NCBI GenBank assembly: GCA_965223235.1
Contig: CBDCVV010000022.1
Location: 682,001-746,000, forward strand
DNA: 64,000 nt
Direction of reading: 5' to 3'
From: UBA2589 sp965223235
GTDB lineage: Bacteria; Gemmatimonadota; Gemmatimonadetes; Longimicrobiales; Gaopeijiaceae
Part shown: in pieces, positions 16,398 through 25,959 of the stretch
How positions within the stretch are numbered: position 1 is the first letter of the stretch
Layout: the number at the start of each line of letters is the position of its first letter
The notes under the pieces: model-generated
Database searches by the model: none
What the model saw: only the letters and a program-made list of their open reading frames with translations
What the model was told of the DNA's origin: nothing
Translations under genes and position numbers: made by a program

Positions 16398-17414
16398 ATG
16401 CGGATTCGCCTCTCACACGCTGTCACGGTCGCCATTCTGGCGACCGCATGTGGCGATTCACCGACGCCGCCTCCGGTCGAGCCACCGCCCCAGGACTCGG
16501 TCACCCCTCCTTCGTCCCCTCCGTACGGGTTACTTGCGGTCGACACCCTTCTCCGGTTGACCGTCGTGGATACCGCGTCGGGCAGCCATCGCGCCCTGAC
16601 CGCTGACTCGCTCGCTGTAGGCGCCTCTTCGTGGTCTCCCGACCTGACGCACATCGCCTTCGTTGCACGACCTGTCGATACGCTCTCGACGGCTCCCAGG
16701 CCTGCTAGGCTGTACGTCGTCGATTCGGCGGGTACGCAGCTCCGTGCGATCTCGGACACCACCGTCTCGGTGGCCAGCGCGCCCACGTGGGCGCCAGTTG
16801 GAAACCGCCTTGCATACTCGACAAGCGCGTCGGAGATGTACTCGGTGGGCATCAATGGATCCGACGTCAGACACCTCACGCCGGGCCCCCTGACTGGCCA
16901 GACCCCCCACTACTCCTCAAACGGGGAGTGGATCGTCTACGCTGGTGATGACGAGATCGGACGACAGGGCATTCTCCGGGTCCGCTCCGACGCGTCGGAG
17001 CGTCAACTGCTTCGCGAGACCGACGGCCGAGGTACGGGGCCCCGCTTCTCTCCCGATGCGTCGAGGATCGCGTTCGTGGACGGGGAGGATATTTGGGTCA
17101 TGGATGCGGACGGATCCAACGCCGGGGCTTTGACGTCAGCTGACAACACAAGGGAGAACTCGCCCCGTTGGTCGCCGGACGGTACGCGGATCGCGTTCGG
17201 GAGGGACTTCCGCGCGGCAGAGGTGATCGACGCCACGTCGGGCGCCGTGATCGCGCCACTGCCGGGCACAGGGTCACGACCTGTGTGGTCGCCCGATGGC
17301 CTCCGCATCGCCTTCGAGAGTCAAGGTGAGGTAGGCATTGTCGAGGTGGGCGATCCGCGAAACGTGAGATCGCTAATGGAGGGGACCTTCCCCTCCTGGT
17401 TCCCAAATCGGTGA
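16398..17414 (+). CDS. TolB-like PD40 beta-propeller lipoprotein
   Basis: 338 residues. The signal ends VAILATACG (lipobox Cys18) and is followed by a Pro-rich linker (residues 22-42). Then come five or more PD40 blades with the repeated signature WSPDLTHIAFV, WAPVGNRLAYS, FSPDASRIAFV, WSPDGTRIAFG and WSPDGLRIAFE. The family includes TolB and periplasmic dipeptidyl-peptidase-like propellers. No peptidase domain is present. It is probably an envelope protein-interaction platform. It converges on the propeller gene at 17428. Confidence 0.85.
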   Translation: MRIRLSHAVTVAILATACGDSPTPPPVEPPPQDSVTPPSSPPYGLLAVDTLLRLTVVDTASGSHRALTADSLAVGASSWSPDLTHIAFVARPVDTLSTAPRPARLYVVDSAGTQLRAISDTTVSVASAPTWAPVGNRLAYSTSASEMYSVGINGSDVRHLTPGPLTGQTPHYSSNGEWIVYAGDDEIGRQGILRVRSDASERQLLRETDGRGTGPRFSPDASRIAFVDGEDIWVMDADGSNAGALTSADNTRENSPRWSPDGTRIAFGRDFRAAEVIDATSGAVIAPLPGTGSRPVWSPDGLRIAFESQGEVGIVEVGDPRNVRSLMEGTFPSWFPNR

Positions 17415-17427
17415 CCGCGGATCGACG

Positions 17428-18591
17428 CTACTCCGACCCGCCGTCCATCCCGACAATGCGAAACACCTCCACCGTCTCGATCCCCAACTCATCCCGCGTG
17501 ACGCCGATGAGCTTTCCGTCGCGGACTCGGGGCCACGGTGTGTGGGAAAGCGGAACGGGCAAAGCGGCCACGAGGGCCCCGGCCGCGTCGTAGACGTCCG
17601 CCGAGAAGCCCCCCGGCGGAGCCGCGTCGTCGTTCTTCATGATCCAGGTTCGACCCTCGTCACCAAAGAAGAAGCCGAAGATGTACGGCTGGTGCTCGGG
17701 CAGACGCTCTCTCAAACCCCCGGCGATCTCCTGGCCGAATTGCGCGACGAAGTTTGCCATGTCTTCCTCTTCGAATCTGCGCTGCACGTCTTCGGCCGTG
17801 ATCGGGAGCGGGTCGAAGTCCCGTCCCAGTACAGTCCCACCATCTCCGGCATCCACCCTGCGCCGGATAAAGGGCGAGCCACTGTGGGCGAGCCAAAGCG
17901 ACCCGTCCGGACCAACGCGGTCGAGAGGCATTGCCGAGAAGGGCACCGGGATGATCACGGCGATTCCTGGCGACCGGGCTTCATAGATGTCGACGTTCGC
18001 GGGCGGGAGCGTGATGCGATCAAGCGCTCGTAGGCCATCGGGCTCGATCGCAGCAGCCCCGAACACCGCGGCTGGCCCATCCGCACCGAAGTCGAAGCCC
18101 ACGTCCCACAGGACTCCATCGTCGGTGATTGTGCCGGTCCAGGGATGCACGGGTCCGCCGCCTTCTGTCCGGTAACTCGACGAAGCTCCGGTGCCCACAT
18201 CGAACGCCGTAAAACGCCCGTTGCCGGGGTCGATCACCCACAACCGCCCGTTCGGTCCCCAAACGATCGCGACCGCCCGGTCGATCTCACCCGGACCGCT
18301 CCCACTACCCCCGAACGTCCGAAGGTATTGGCCCTCCGGCGAAAAGAGCTGCACGGCGTCGCGCATCCCATCGAGCACGTAGACCTCACCTCCGGATCCG
18401 AGTTGGATATCGAGTACCTCTCCGAACTCGGCTTCTCCCACGGCTCCTTCTCCCCCGATGGAGAGTTCAGGGGAGAGCGAGACGGTCGAAGGCACACCGT
18501 CTCCACCTGACGTTCCACCCTCATCCACAGACGCCTCGCCTCCGCACCCTACCAGCGCCATACACAGACCCAGCCGTAGCAGTCGGTTCAC
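17428..18591 (-). CDS. Six-bladed beta-propeller (NHL-like) lipoprotein
   Basis: 387 residues. Lipobox CMALVGCGG (Cys16). Blades follow from about residue 55: LGSGGEVYVLDGMRDAVQLF, SPEGQYLRTFGGSGSGPGEI, VWGPNGRLWVIDPGNGRFTA and WLAHSGSPFI. The GSGPGEI turn is typical of NHL/6-bladed propeller proteins that Gemmatimonadota encode in large numbers. Its start overlaps the stop of the regulatory/plug gene at 18588 by 4 bp, so the pair is co-translated. That suggests a functional link. Confidence 0.82.
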   Translation of the reverse strand: MNRLLRLGLCMALVGCGGEASVDEGGTSGGDGVPSTVSLSPELSIGGEGAVGEAEFGEVLDIQLGSGGEVYVLDGMRDAVQLFSPEGQYLRTFGGSGSGPGEIDRAVAIVWGPNGRLWVIDPGNGRFTAFDVGTGASSSYRTEGGGPVHPWTGTITDDGVLWDVGFDFGADGPAAVFGAAAIEPDGLRALDRITLPPANVDIYEARSPGIAVIIPVPFSAMPLDRVGPDGSLWLAHSGSPFIRRRVDAGDGGTVLGRDFDPLPITAEDVQRRFEEEDMANFVAQFGQEIAGGLRERLPEHQPYIFGFFFGDEGRTWIMKNDDAAPPGGFSADVYDAAGALVAALPVPLSHTPWPRVRDGKLIGVTRDELGIETVEVFRIVGMDGGSE

Positions 18592-19343
18592 CGCCCCACC
18601 CTGGTAAAGAGAAGCACCGCGCCGCCTCCACCCTCTGTCCCGTACAAGGTGGTGGCCTCATACGGGTCGAGGACCACCATCGCCTCGATCGCTTCCGGCG
18701 GGATCGCCGCTGCGGTCTCTAACGTGATGAGCCCCCCGTTCAGCACGGTGACGGCGCACCGTTCGGAGTTCATCCGCAACTTGACACAGACGTACGGCTC
18801 CTCGGACAGGCCGTAGTCAGTCGAGTTGTATACGCGCATTTGCGGGATCGACTGCCACTGCAAGACATGGCCAAAATTCCGAGCAGTCGCTCGGCGAGCG
18901 ATCGTCTCTGCGTCCACGAAACGCTCGCCGATGTTGTCCGCTCGCACACCGAATCGGGCGACTTCGGCCTTGATCTCCTCCAAGCGGTCGGCCGCGACTC
19001 TCAACCCTTCGAGTTCGATCGGGTCCGTCGGGAGTTCGAAGTCGATCGTTACGTCTCGGTCTTCTCCGAGGGAGAAGAGCGGTGACTCTAGGCGACGGAG
19101 TCCGAGAAAGTCGACGATGAGGTAGTAGTTCCCCGGATCCGCAGGGAGCGCAAAATGCCCCTCAGGCCCAGAGGCGGCACGCGCAACGAGGTTCCTCTGC
19201 TCATCAAGGAGCCGAACGTCCGCGCCCGCAACGGGACGCGACTGTTCTTCGTCAGTGACGCTTCCGCGAATCGTCTGAGCTTCGAGGCTGGCGGCCGACA
19301 CGGTAGCCAGCAACGCCGCACACACTCCAACTACGCGCTTCAC
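18588..19343 (-). CDS. Secreted carboxypeptidase-regulatory-like / plug-like protein
   Basis: 251 residues. The signal peptide ends AASLEAQ. The CarboxypepD_reg-like sandwich (TIRGSVTDEEQSRPVAGADV to YYLIVDFLGLRRLESPLF) is followed by the segment IELEGLRVAADR and a plug-like end: EEPYVCVKLRMNSERCAVTV, LNGGLITLETAAAI, and a C-terminus YGTEGGGGAVLLFTRVGR. It is nearly collinear with the protein at 14497. Translationally coupled to the lipid-anchored propeller at 17428, it may form an envelope complex (inference). Confidence 0.75.
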   Translation of the reverse strand: MKRVVGVCAALLATVSAASLEAQTIRGSVTDEEQSRPVAGADVRLLDEQRNLVARAASGPEGHFALPADPGNYYLIVDFLGLRRLESPLFSLGEDRDVTIDFELPTDPIELEGLRVAADRLEEIKAEVARFGVRADNIGERFVDAETIARRATARNFGHVLQWQSIPQMRVYNSTDYGLSEEPYVCVKLRMNSERCAVTVLNGGLITLETAAAIPPEAIEAMVVLDPYEATTLYGTEGGGGAVLLFTRVGR

Positions 19344-19418
19344 CCATCCTCCATCGCAGCGTCACTCTTCTCGCCTATTGGATATCCGCCTCAGTGACCG
19401 GGGCGTTACCGAATCCGC

Positions 19419-22400
19419 TTACAGACCCTCGGGCCTCCAGATCACAGTGTTCTCGTCCCACGGGTCGAGAACCTCCATCCCGAGCCCGCGCAGCCGCTCA
19501 TTCACGGACGCCATCTCGTCGTTCCACACCCCCGCCAGCGTGGCGAGGAATCCGTCCAGCCTCCCGGACATGATGTCGAAGACATCGTGCATCCCCTGGT
19601 TCGGGGCCCCGTCTCCCTGCTCCACCATCGACAGAAGGTTCGCGAGTCGGTTGTTCACCTTGATCGGGAAGTTGAGCGGATCCTGGCCTGCCCGGTTCCG
19701 CACCTGGTAGATGTCGGCCTCGACGGCCCCTGCTGCGGTCATCAGAGCATGCATCCGCTCGCGTAGCTGTCGGTCGTCGGTCTCCTCCAATCGCGCCAAC
19801 GCCTGAGTCCTCATCCTTCGAATCGCGATGACCGCCTGGTTCGCTTCCTCCACCCGGTCACGGATCTGGACGGCAAAGGCGTACTGCGCCTGCATGTCGG
19901 CGACGCTCACTTCATCAATCCACGGGTGAGGTTCGATCTCGAGAGGCGCTGTCTCGGAGCTCCCGTCCACCGACAAGCGAAGCGTGTACGCTCCCGGGGG
20001 CAGCGTAGGAGCGTTGGTACGGACACCCCAGAGAACCATGCGCGGGAAGGCCGTCCACCCGTTCCCCCGGAGATTCCACCGTAACGTGTTCAGTCCTGCC
20101 TCGACTGGAAGCGCCGGGGCGGACCACCGATCCCGCTCTTCTCCTTCCGACTCTGGCTCGAACGACGCGACCACGACACCCGCACCATCCAAGACCTCGA
20201 GCTTCGCGTCGGTCGGTTCGTCACGCAGCCAGTACGAGAGCTCTACACCGCCCGCCGAGCGGTATGCTGTCGCCGGCTCGAAAAGACGCGCTGCAGCGTC
20301 GAGCATCGCTCCATCGGCCTGCCGGAGTGGAGCCATGTTGTCGAGCACCCAGAAGCCTCGGCCATGCGAGGCAATCGCGAGTTCGTTGTGTTCGACCACG
20401 ATGTTCGTAATGGGGATCTGGGGCAGCCCCGGGTTGAGAGGGCGCCAATGCTCCCCATCGTCGTACGAGACGTACACACCGCGGTTCGTTCCGGCGTAAA
20501 GGAGGCCGGCCCGGTTGTGGTCCTCTCGCACGGCGTTCACGTACGCGCCGTGCGGGATCCCGTCGACGATCTTCGTCCACGATACGCCGTAGTCATCGGT
20601 CTTCCAGATGTACGGAGCGAAGTCGTCCAGAAGTGGGCGCCGCACGGAGATGTACGCACGTCCCGCATCGAACGCCGAGGCGTCGATCTGACTCACGCGG
20701 CCGAAGTCGGGCATGTCGGGAGGCGTCACGTCGTCCCAGCTTCCTCCCTGGTCGCGGGTCACGTGCACGAGCCCGTCGTCAGATCCGGTCCAGATCACAT
20801 CGGGAGTCACTTTACTCGGACCGACGGAGAAGATGGTGGCGTACACCTCCGGGCCATTCATGTCGCCCGTGATCGGACCACCCGAACGCCCGAGCGTCAT
20901 CGGATCCGCACGAGTGAGGTTCGGGCTCAGCTGATCCCACGTATTGCCTCGGTCCGTCGACCTCCAGAGCCGGCTGGATGAGGTGTAGAGCACGTTCTCG
21001 TCGAGGGGCGAGAAGATGATCGGGAAGGTCCATTGCCAGCGATCTTCCATGTCGAGCGCGGGCTCGCCGGAGTAGAACCAAGGGAAGGGATTCACCTCGC
21101 GCGAGGTGCCGAGCTCTTTGTTGTACTTGTCGATGTACCGGCCGTTGTTGGTGCCAGAGAAGAAGACGTCCAGATCCGTGGGATCCGGCGCGATATAGCC
21201 GGGCTCACCACCGCCGACCCGGTACGCGACCGCCATCGAGCCCTCGGTGATCGAGTTCGGCTGGCCGGCTAGCAGATTGACGTCTTCGTCGGCGAGACGG
21301 TTCACGTTCCAATTCGAGGGCAGACAGAGCGTCGAGTTGTCTTGCTGGGATCCGCAGATGTGGAAGGGCACGTGTGCTGTCGTGACCGCTTGGTAGAACT
21401 GAGCGGTCGAGAACTCCTGGTCGGTCCACCGCTGGCCCGTCTCGAAGGACACCGCGCCACCACCGTCATTCCCGTCGATCAGGTGGGTCGGGTCGTCCGG
21501 GTCAATCCATAGGTCGTGGTGATCGCCGTGCGTCCCGTTGTCGATCACCTCGAGCGTCTCCCCACCATCCGAAGACCTGAAGATGCGGGTGTTCTGCATG
21601 TAGACGACGTCGGGGTCGTGATGATCGGCGAAGACGTGGGTGTAGTAAAAAGCCCTCTGCCGAATCCGACGCTCATCGTTCACGAGCTCCCAGGAGTCGC
21701 CACCGTCGTCGCTACGGAAGAGCCCGCCGTTGTCGTTCTCGAAGAGAGCATAGACGCGATCGGAGTCGGCGCTGGAGACCGCGAGACCAATGCGCCCGAC
21801 CATGCCCTCCTGCGGCATCCCCGGGTTCCGCGTCATCTCGGTCCAGCTGTCACCGCCGTCCGTACTCTTGAACATCCCGCTGCCCGGGCCTCCGGAAGAC
21901 GCGGTGTACTCCTTCCGGAATGCCTCCCAGAGCGAGGCGTATAGCACATCCGGGTTGTTCCGATCGATCACGAGGTCGATCGCGCCGGTCCGAGCATCGC
22001 GAAAGAGGACCCTCTCCCAGCTGTCGCCGCCGTCCGTGCTGCGAAAGACTCCGCGCTCCTCACTCTCGGCCGAGTACTTCCCGAAGGAGGCGACATAAAT
22101 GATGTCGGGGTTCGTCGGGTGGATGCGGATCTTCGAGATCCCGTGTGAATCGCGAAAGCCGATGTGCTCCCACGTTTCACCGGCATCACGACTGCGGTAA
22201 ACGCCGTCGCCAGGAAGGATGTTGCCGCGAATACACGTCTCACCGGTGCCGATGAAGACGAGGTCGGGGGTCGTCTCGCTAACGGCGACCGCACCGACCG
22301 AAGCCGAAGAGATCTGAAAGTCCGTGACTGGAAACCAGTTCTCTCCACGGTCGGTCGTCTTCCAGAGGCCACCTCCGGTCGCGCCGAAGTACCCCTCGTC

Positions 22401-22589
22401 GGGACGGCCCACCACCCCAGACACGGCAATCGAACGACCACCTCGGTCCGGCCCGATATTTCGCCAGGCGTAGCCGTCGAGCAGAACAGAATCCAAGACG
22501 AAGTCGATGCCCCGATCCTGGGCAGTCGTGGCACCCGGGAAGAGTCCCGCCAGCAGTGTGGGGAGAAGGAATCGATACGAGTGCCGCAT
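19419..22589 (-). CDS. Large secreted sortilin/BNR-repeat beta-propeller protein
   Basis: 1056 residues from the ATG at 22589; the in-frame ATG at 22610 is an alternative. The signal peptide (FLLPTLLAGLFPGATTAQ) leads into many BNR/sortilin-type blades: LWKTTDRGENW, VYRSRDAGETWEHI, VFRSTDGGDSWERV, MFKSTDGGDSWTEM, LFRSDDGGDSWELV, LWRSTDRGNTW. A C-terminal non-propeller region of about 250 residues contains APALPVEAGLNTLRWNLRGN and a helical stretch (FAVQIRDRVEEANQAVIAIR). Annotated relatives are called glycosyl hydrolases or sialidase-like, but catalytic sialidase residues are not evident. A second protein of this type is at 55407. Confidence 0.85.
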   Translation of the reverse strand: MRHSYRFLLPTLLAGLFPGATTAQDRGIDFVLDSVLLDGYAWRNIGPDRGGRSIAVSGVVGRPDEGYFGATGGGLWKTTDRGENWFPVTDFQISSASVGAVAVSETTPDLVFIGTGETCIRGNILPGDGVYRSRDAGETWEHIGFRDSHGISKIRIHPTNPDIIYVASFGKYSAESEERGVFRSTDGGDSWERVLFRDARTGAIDLVIDRNNPDVLYASLWEAFRKEYTASSGGPGSGMFKSTDGGDSWTEMTRNPGMPQEGMVGRIGLAVSSADSDRVYALFENDNGGLFRSDDGGDSWELVNDERRIRQRAFYYTHVFADHHDPDVVYMQNTRIFRSSDGGETLEVIDNGTHGDHHDLWIDPDDPTHLIDGNDGGGAVSFETGQRWTDQEFSTAQFYQAVTTAHVPFHICGSQQDNSTLCLPSNWNVNRLADEDVNLLAGQPNSITEGSMAVAYRVGGGEPGYIAPDPTDLDVFFSGTNNGRYIDKYNKELGTSREVNPFPWFYSGEPALDMEDRWQWTFPIIFSPLDENVLYTSSSRLWRSTDRGNTWDQLSPNLTRADPMTLGRSGGPITGDMNGPEVYATIFSVGPSKVTPDVIWTGSDDGLVHVTRDQGGSWDDVTPPDMPDFGRVSQIDASAFDAGRAYISVRRPLLDDFAPYIWKTDDYGVSWTKIVDGIPHGAYVNAVREDHNRAGLLYAGTNRGVYVSYDDGEHWRPLNPGLPQIPITNIVVEHNELAIASHGRGFWVLDNMAPLRQADGAMLDAAARLFEPATAYRSAGGVELSYWLRDEPTDAKLEVLDGAGVVVASFEPESEGEERDRWSAPALPVEAGLNTLRWNLRGNGWTAFPRMVLWGVRTNAPTLPPGAYTLRLSVDGSSETAPLEIEPHPWIDEVSVADMQAQYAFAVQIRDRVEEANQAVIAIRRMRTQALARLEETDDRQLRERMHALMTAAGAVEADIYQVRNRAGQDPLNFPIKVNNRLANLLSMVEQGDGAPNQGMHDVFDIMSGRLDGFLATLAGVWNDEMASVNERLRGLGMEVLDPWDENTVIWRPEGL

Positions 22590-22758
22590 GAAGCGCGATG
22601 AGATCCGCATGAACCGATACCAGGGGTGAAGGAGTCTCCGTGGATTGGAGATTCTATCGCCCCCCTGGGAGTCCGGCAGGGGGTCCGTTGGTGATCCACC
22701 TAAAACGGAGACCCACCTCGCTGACCCCTTCCACCGAATCTGATCCTTCGCTACCCTC

Positions 22759-22782
22759 ACTATGTGAGGACACTATGTGAGG
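22759..22782 (+). promoter_or_regulatory. Tandem 11-bp operator-like repeat upstream of PadR/ADOP genes
   Basis: ACTATGTGAGG occurs twice (22759-22769 and 22772-22782), 13 bp apart. The first copy also forms the inverted repeat CTCAC-TAT-GTGAG with the bases before it. It lies 23 bp upstream of the TTG start of the PadR gene, a usual place for a PadR autoregulatory operator. Regulation of the padR-permease pair through it is inference. Confidence 0.5.
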
Positions 22783-22804
22783 TCAAGACCGAGGAAGGTC
22801 GCGA

Positions 22805-23146
22805 TTGAATCAGCCGCGCGGATTGTTACCCGGCACTGTCGATCTCGTGATACTGCAAACCCTGACGAGTGGAGCCATGCACGGTTTCGCCGTCTCACGT
22901 TCGATACGCCGCCGGTCAGACGGGGCACTGGAGCTTCAAGACGCAGCTCTGTACCAGGCCCTGCACCGGATGGAGAAATCGGGCTGGATCGAGGCCGAAT
23001 GGGGCGTTTCAGACAAGGGACGCCGAGCAAAGTACTACGCGTTGACGCCTTCCGGCCGTGGGCGCCTCGAGCAGGAAGTGGGGTTCTGGCACCGATACGC
23101 CGAGGCAGTCTTCAAGGTGCTGGAGCCGGTAGGCCAAGAAGGCTGA
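22805..23146 (+). CDS. PadR-family transcriptional regulator
   Basis: 113 residues from a TTG start preceded by GAGGAAGG. It begins LLPGTVDLVILQTLTSGAMHGFAV and continues with ALYQALHRMEKSGWIEAEWG and RRAKYYALTPSGRGRLEQE, the winged-helix core of the PadR family (PadR-like domain, about residues 10-85), with a short helical C-terminus for dimerisation. PadR genes directly before ADOP permeases are standard in Acidobacteriota and Gemmatimonadota, and the permease follows after 7 bp. It probably represses its own operon through the tandem repeat at 22759-22782. Confidence 0.92.
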   Translation: MNQPRGLLPGTVDLVILQTLTSGAMHGFAVSRSIRRRSDGALELQDAALYQALHRMEKSGWIEAEWGVSDKGRRAKYYALTPSGRGRLEQEVGFWHRYAEAVFKVLEPVGQEG

Positions 23147-23153
23147 TCGAGAG

Positions 23154-25838
23154 ATGAAGCGCGTATTCCGACTCGATCAACACGCGCCCAGCGATCCCGG
23201 CTCCCAGGTAGAAGACGAGCTTCAGCACCACCTGGAGCTCGCGGTAGAGGAGCTGGTGGACAGTGGGTGGAGCGAAGAAGAAGCCCGTCGCGAGGCAGGT
23301 CGCCGCTTCGGGGATATCGACGAGACGCGGCGTTACTGCTCCCAGATGCAGACTCGCCGGACAAGGGACGTGAGGAGGAAGAGGATGATGTCGTTCGAAG
23401 AGCTGATCCAAGATCTCAAGTACGCGATGCGCTCGCTTCGTCTGGCCCCGGGATACTCGGGCTTAGTCGTACTCACGCTCGCGTTCGGGATCGCGGCGAA
23501 CACGCTGATCTTCAGCGTGATGAACCCGTATCTGCTCCGACCACTCCCGTTCGGCAGCCCTGACGAGCTACAACACATCACGGTCCACGACCCGGTTACC
23601 GGGTGGGACATGGCACGCTTCTCTTACCCGCAGTACGCCGATTGGAGAGCACGCTCCGACGGATTCGTCGACATCGCCGCGTACAGTTACGGCTCGACCA
23701 ACGCGACCGATCGGGAAGGTCCAGAGCAGATCATGTCGTCTACCGTGACGTCGAACATGTTCGACGTGCTCGACGCACCTGCGGCCCTGGGCAGAACCTT
23801 CCGGCCAGAGGAGGAAGGGCCGGGGAGCGAGCGGGTAGCCGTCATCGCCCACAGCCTCTGGGAACGACGCTACCAAGGCGACCCGGCCACCGTCGGACGA
23901 GCCATCACGCTCGATGGCGTTCAGCACACCGTGGTCGGCGTCATGCCGGCCAGCTTCAACTTTCCCTTCGGCGCGGTAAAGATCTGGACCCCGACTCGCG
24001 AAGACGCGACCTCGAACCGTGGCCGGAACCCCTACCAATTCGTCGGCAGAGTTGCTCCCGGGTGGACCGCGCCCCGAGCGCACGACGAGCTGTCCTCAAT
24101 CCACGCCGAACTCAGCATCACGTATCCTGACATCGATGGCCGGATGGACGCGGTGGTCGTGAAGCCTCTGCGAGAGGCGTTGAACTTCGCGTGGGACATG
24201 ATGGCCGTGCTCTTTCGGCTCCTCATGGGAGCGGTCGTCTTCGTCCTCCTGATCGCGTGCGCGAACGTGGCCTCGCTCACACTCGCCCGAGGGGGAGCGC
24301 GACGCCGAGAGGTCTCGGTGCGAGCGGCTATGGGAGCGGGTCGTGGACGCATCGTGCGCCAGCTTCTCACCGAGAGCGCCCTCCTCGCTGCCTTCGGTGG
24401 CACGGCAGGCGTGCTCGCCACGTTCTGGCTTACGGGGTTCGTGAACCCTTTGATCCCGGAAGAGCTCTTCCGGGTCGGATCGGTGTCGGTCGACACCCGT
24501 GTCTTGGCCTTCTCCCTCGCGCTTACAGCCCTCACGCCTCTCGTGTTCGGGCTCTGGCCCGCCCTCGCGGCATCGCGCGTGAGTCTCACGGAAGGTCTGA
24601 AGGAAGGCTCGAAGGGGTCCCGAAGCGCACAGGCGTCGAGGGGGAGGAAGGCGCTAGTCGTGACGCAAGTCGCGCTCGCCGTCGTTCTGATCTCCGGAGC
24701 TGGCATCCTGTTGCGCAGCTTCGGCTCCGTGCAGTCTTTGGACCTCGGCTTCGAGCCAGGCCGGATCGTGACCACCGAAGTCGTGTTGGGCGCCGCCGAC
24801 TACCCGACTATCGACGAACGACGAGCCTTCCAAGAACGCGCGGTATCCGTCATTGGGTCTGTTCCTGGGATCACGCACGCTTCTTCAGTCCGATGGCTCC
24901 CCCTCAATCACGAGACCGTCGGAGTCCAGGTCGCTCCCAGTAGGCTCGCGGGAGCGCCCGCCGAGGAGTGGAGCCTGGCAACGGTGAATGACGTGCTCCC
25001 AGGATACTTCGAGGCCACCGGGATCGAGTTGATAGCTGGCCGAGACTTCGGCAGCATCGACGGCCCCGATGGAGAGAGCGTCGTCGTGGTGAGTCAGACG
25101 CTGGCGGAGAGGTTCTGGTCCGACGATCAAGCCCTCGGACAGTCCCTCCTGGTTGGTGGGCCATCGGACTCCGATCTCGCGCGGGTGATCGGAGTCGTCG
25201 AAGATGTGCAGCACCGTGACCTGGATCCCACCTCGGCCGGGCCCCAGTACTACCGGCCCGCGCTGCAACGTCCGGCTTCGAGGTTCTTCGTCGTCGGAAG
25301 GACGGATTCCGACCCGTCCGAGCTCGTCGGCGCATTGCGCGCCGAGATGGCTGCCCTAGCTCCAGACCTGCCCATCACCGTCCGCCCCTACGAGGACGTG
25401 GTGGCCGAAAATCAGCTCCAGTGGAGCATAGGGTCTGGCTTCCTTTCCACCTTCGGAGCGGGAGCTCTTCTGCTCGCCTCTTTGGGCATCTACGGCTTGG
25501 TGGCGTACTCCGTCTCACAGCGCGAAAAAGAGATGGGGGTCCGACTCGCCCTGGGCGCCTCGCCGAGTGAGATCCGAAACTCCGTGGTTGGGGATGGACT
25601 TCGTCTTACCGGAGTAGGGCTCGCCGTCGGGCTCATGATCGTGCTCGCCTTAGGCGGCGCCGCGGTCGCACTCGCGGGGCCTCAGCTCGACACCGTGCTG
25701 TACGGGGTGAGCGTCAGAGACCCGATTACCCTGTCCGTGGTTCTCGGACTCTTCGCGATGGTGGCCGCGGTCGCGTCGATCGTACCCGCCCTCCGAGCTT
25801 CGTCGTCCGATCCGATCTCGGTGCTACGAGCGGAGTAG
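23154..25838 (+). CDS. ADOP-type ABC transporter permease (MacB/FtsX family)
   Basis: 894 residues. The N-terminal permease prefix domain (VEDELQHHLELAVEELVDSG, EEEARREAGRRFGDIDETRR) is followed by two MacB_PCD + FtsX modules: TM1 at GLVVLTLAFGIAANTLIFSV, periplasmic domain 1, a cluster of three helices around FVLLIACANVASLTLARGGA, a long central segment, a second TM start at KALVVTQVALAVVLISGAGI, periplasmic domain 2, and the final helices to the C-terminus DPISVLRAE. Duplicated orphan permeases of this kind lack an adjacent ATPase, as here. They are thought to act in lipoprotein, peptide or macrolide efflux. Regulated with the preceding padR. Confidence 0.92.
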   Translation: MKRVFRLDQHAPSDPGSQVEDELQHHLELAVEELVDSGWSEEEARREAGRRFGDIDETRRYCSQMQTRRTRDVRRKRMMSFEELIQDLKYAMRSLRLAPGYSGLVVLTLAFGIAANTLIFSVMNPYLLRPLPFGSPDELQHITVHDPVTGWDMARFSYPQYADWRARSDGFVDIAAYSYGSTNATDREGPEQIMSSTVTSNMFDVLDAPAALGRTFRPEEEGPGSERVAVIAHSLWERRYQGDPATVGRAITLDGVQHTVVGVMPASFNFPFGAVKIWTPTREDATSNRGRNPYQFVGRVAPGWTAPRAHDELSSIHAELSITYPDIDGRMDAVVVKPLREALNFAWDMMAVLFRLLMGAVVFVLLIACANVASLTLARGGARRREVSVRAAMGAGRGRIVRQLLTESALLAAFGGTAGVLATFWLTGFVNPLIPEELFRVGSVSVDTRVLAFSLALTALTPLVFGLWPALAASRVSLTEGLKEGSKGSRSAQASRGRKALVVTQVALAVVLISGAGILLRSFGSVQSLDLGFEPGRIVTTEVVLGAADYPTIDERRAFQERAVSVIGSVPGITHASSVRWLPLNHETVGVQVAPSRLAGAPAEEWSLATVNDVLPGYFEATGIELIAGRDFGSIDGPDGESVVVVSQTLAERFWSDDQALGQSLLVGGPSDSDLARVIGVVEDVQHRDLDPTSAGPQYYRPALQRPASRFFVVGRTDSDPSELVGALRAEMAALAPDLPITVRPYEDVVAENQLQWSIGSGFLSTFGAGALLLASLGIYGLVAYSVSQREKEMGVRLALGASPSEIRNSVVGDGLRLTGVGLAVGLMIVLALGGAAVALAGPQLDTVLYGVSVRDPITLSVVLGLFAMVAAVASIVPALRASSSDPISVLRAE

Positions 25839-25848
25839 AGCTGCGTGA

Positions 25849-25959
25849 TCACTCACCGTCTACTACCGCCTGGATGAAGGCTCCGGCACCGTCTGGATCA
25901 TCGATGCGGTCCACACCGCCAATCAACCCGCGCTCGGCCAGTACGCCGACGAGGAGTAG
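25849..25959 (+). pseudogene. Possible 3' remnant of a RelE/ParE-like toxin gene
   Basis: Right after the permease stop, a short frame without a start codon reads SLTVYYRLDEGSGTVWIIDA, then VHTANQPALGQYADEE and a stop. The beta-strand pattern YYRLDEGSGTVWIIDAVH resembles the C-terminal strands of RelE/ParE-type or related small toxins. A stop codon lies immediately upstream in the same frame, so only the tail remains. The family assignment is tentative. Confidence 0.3.

Noticed and set aside
19419..22589. Annotating the BNR protein as a sialidase
   Set aside because: Repeated Asp-box-like blades are present, but I see no sialidase Arg triad or catalytic Tyr/Glu; kept as a propeller protein.
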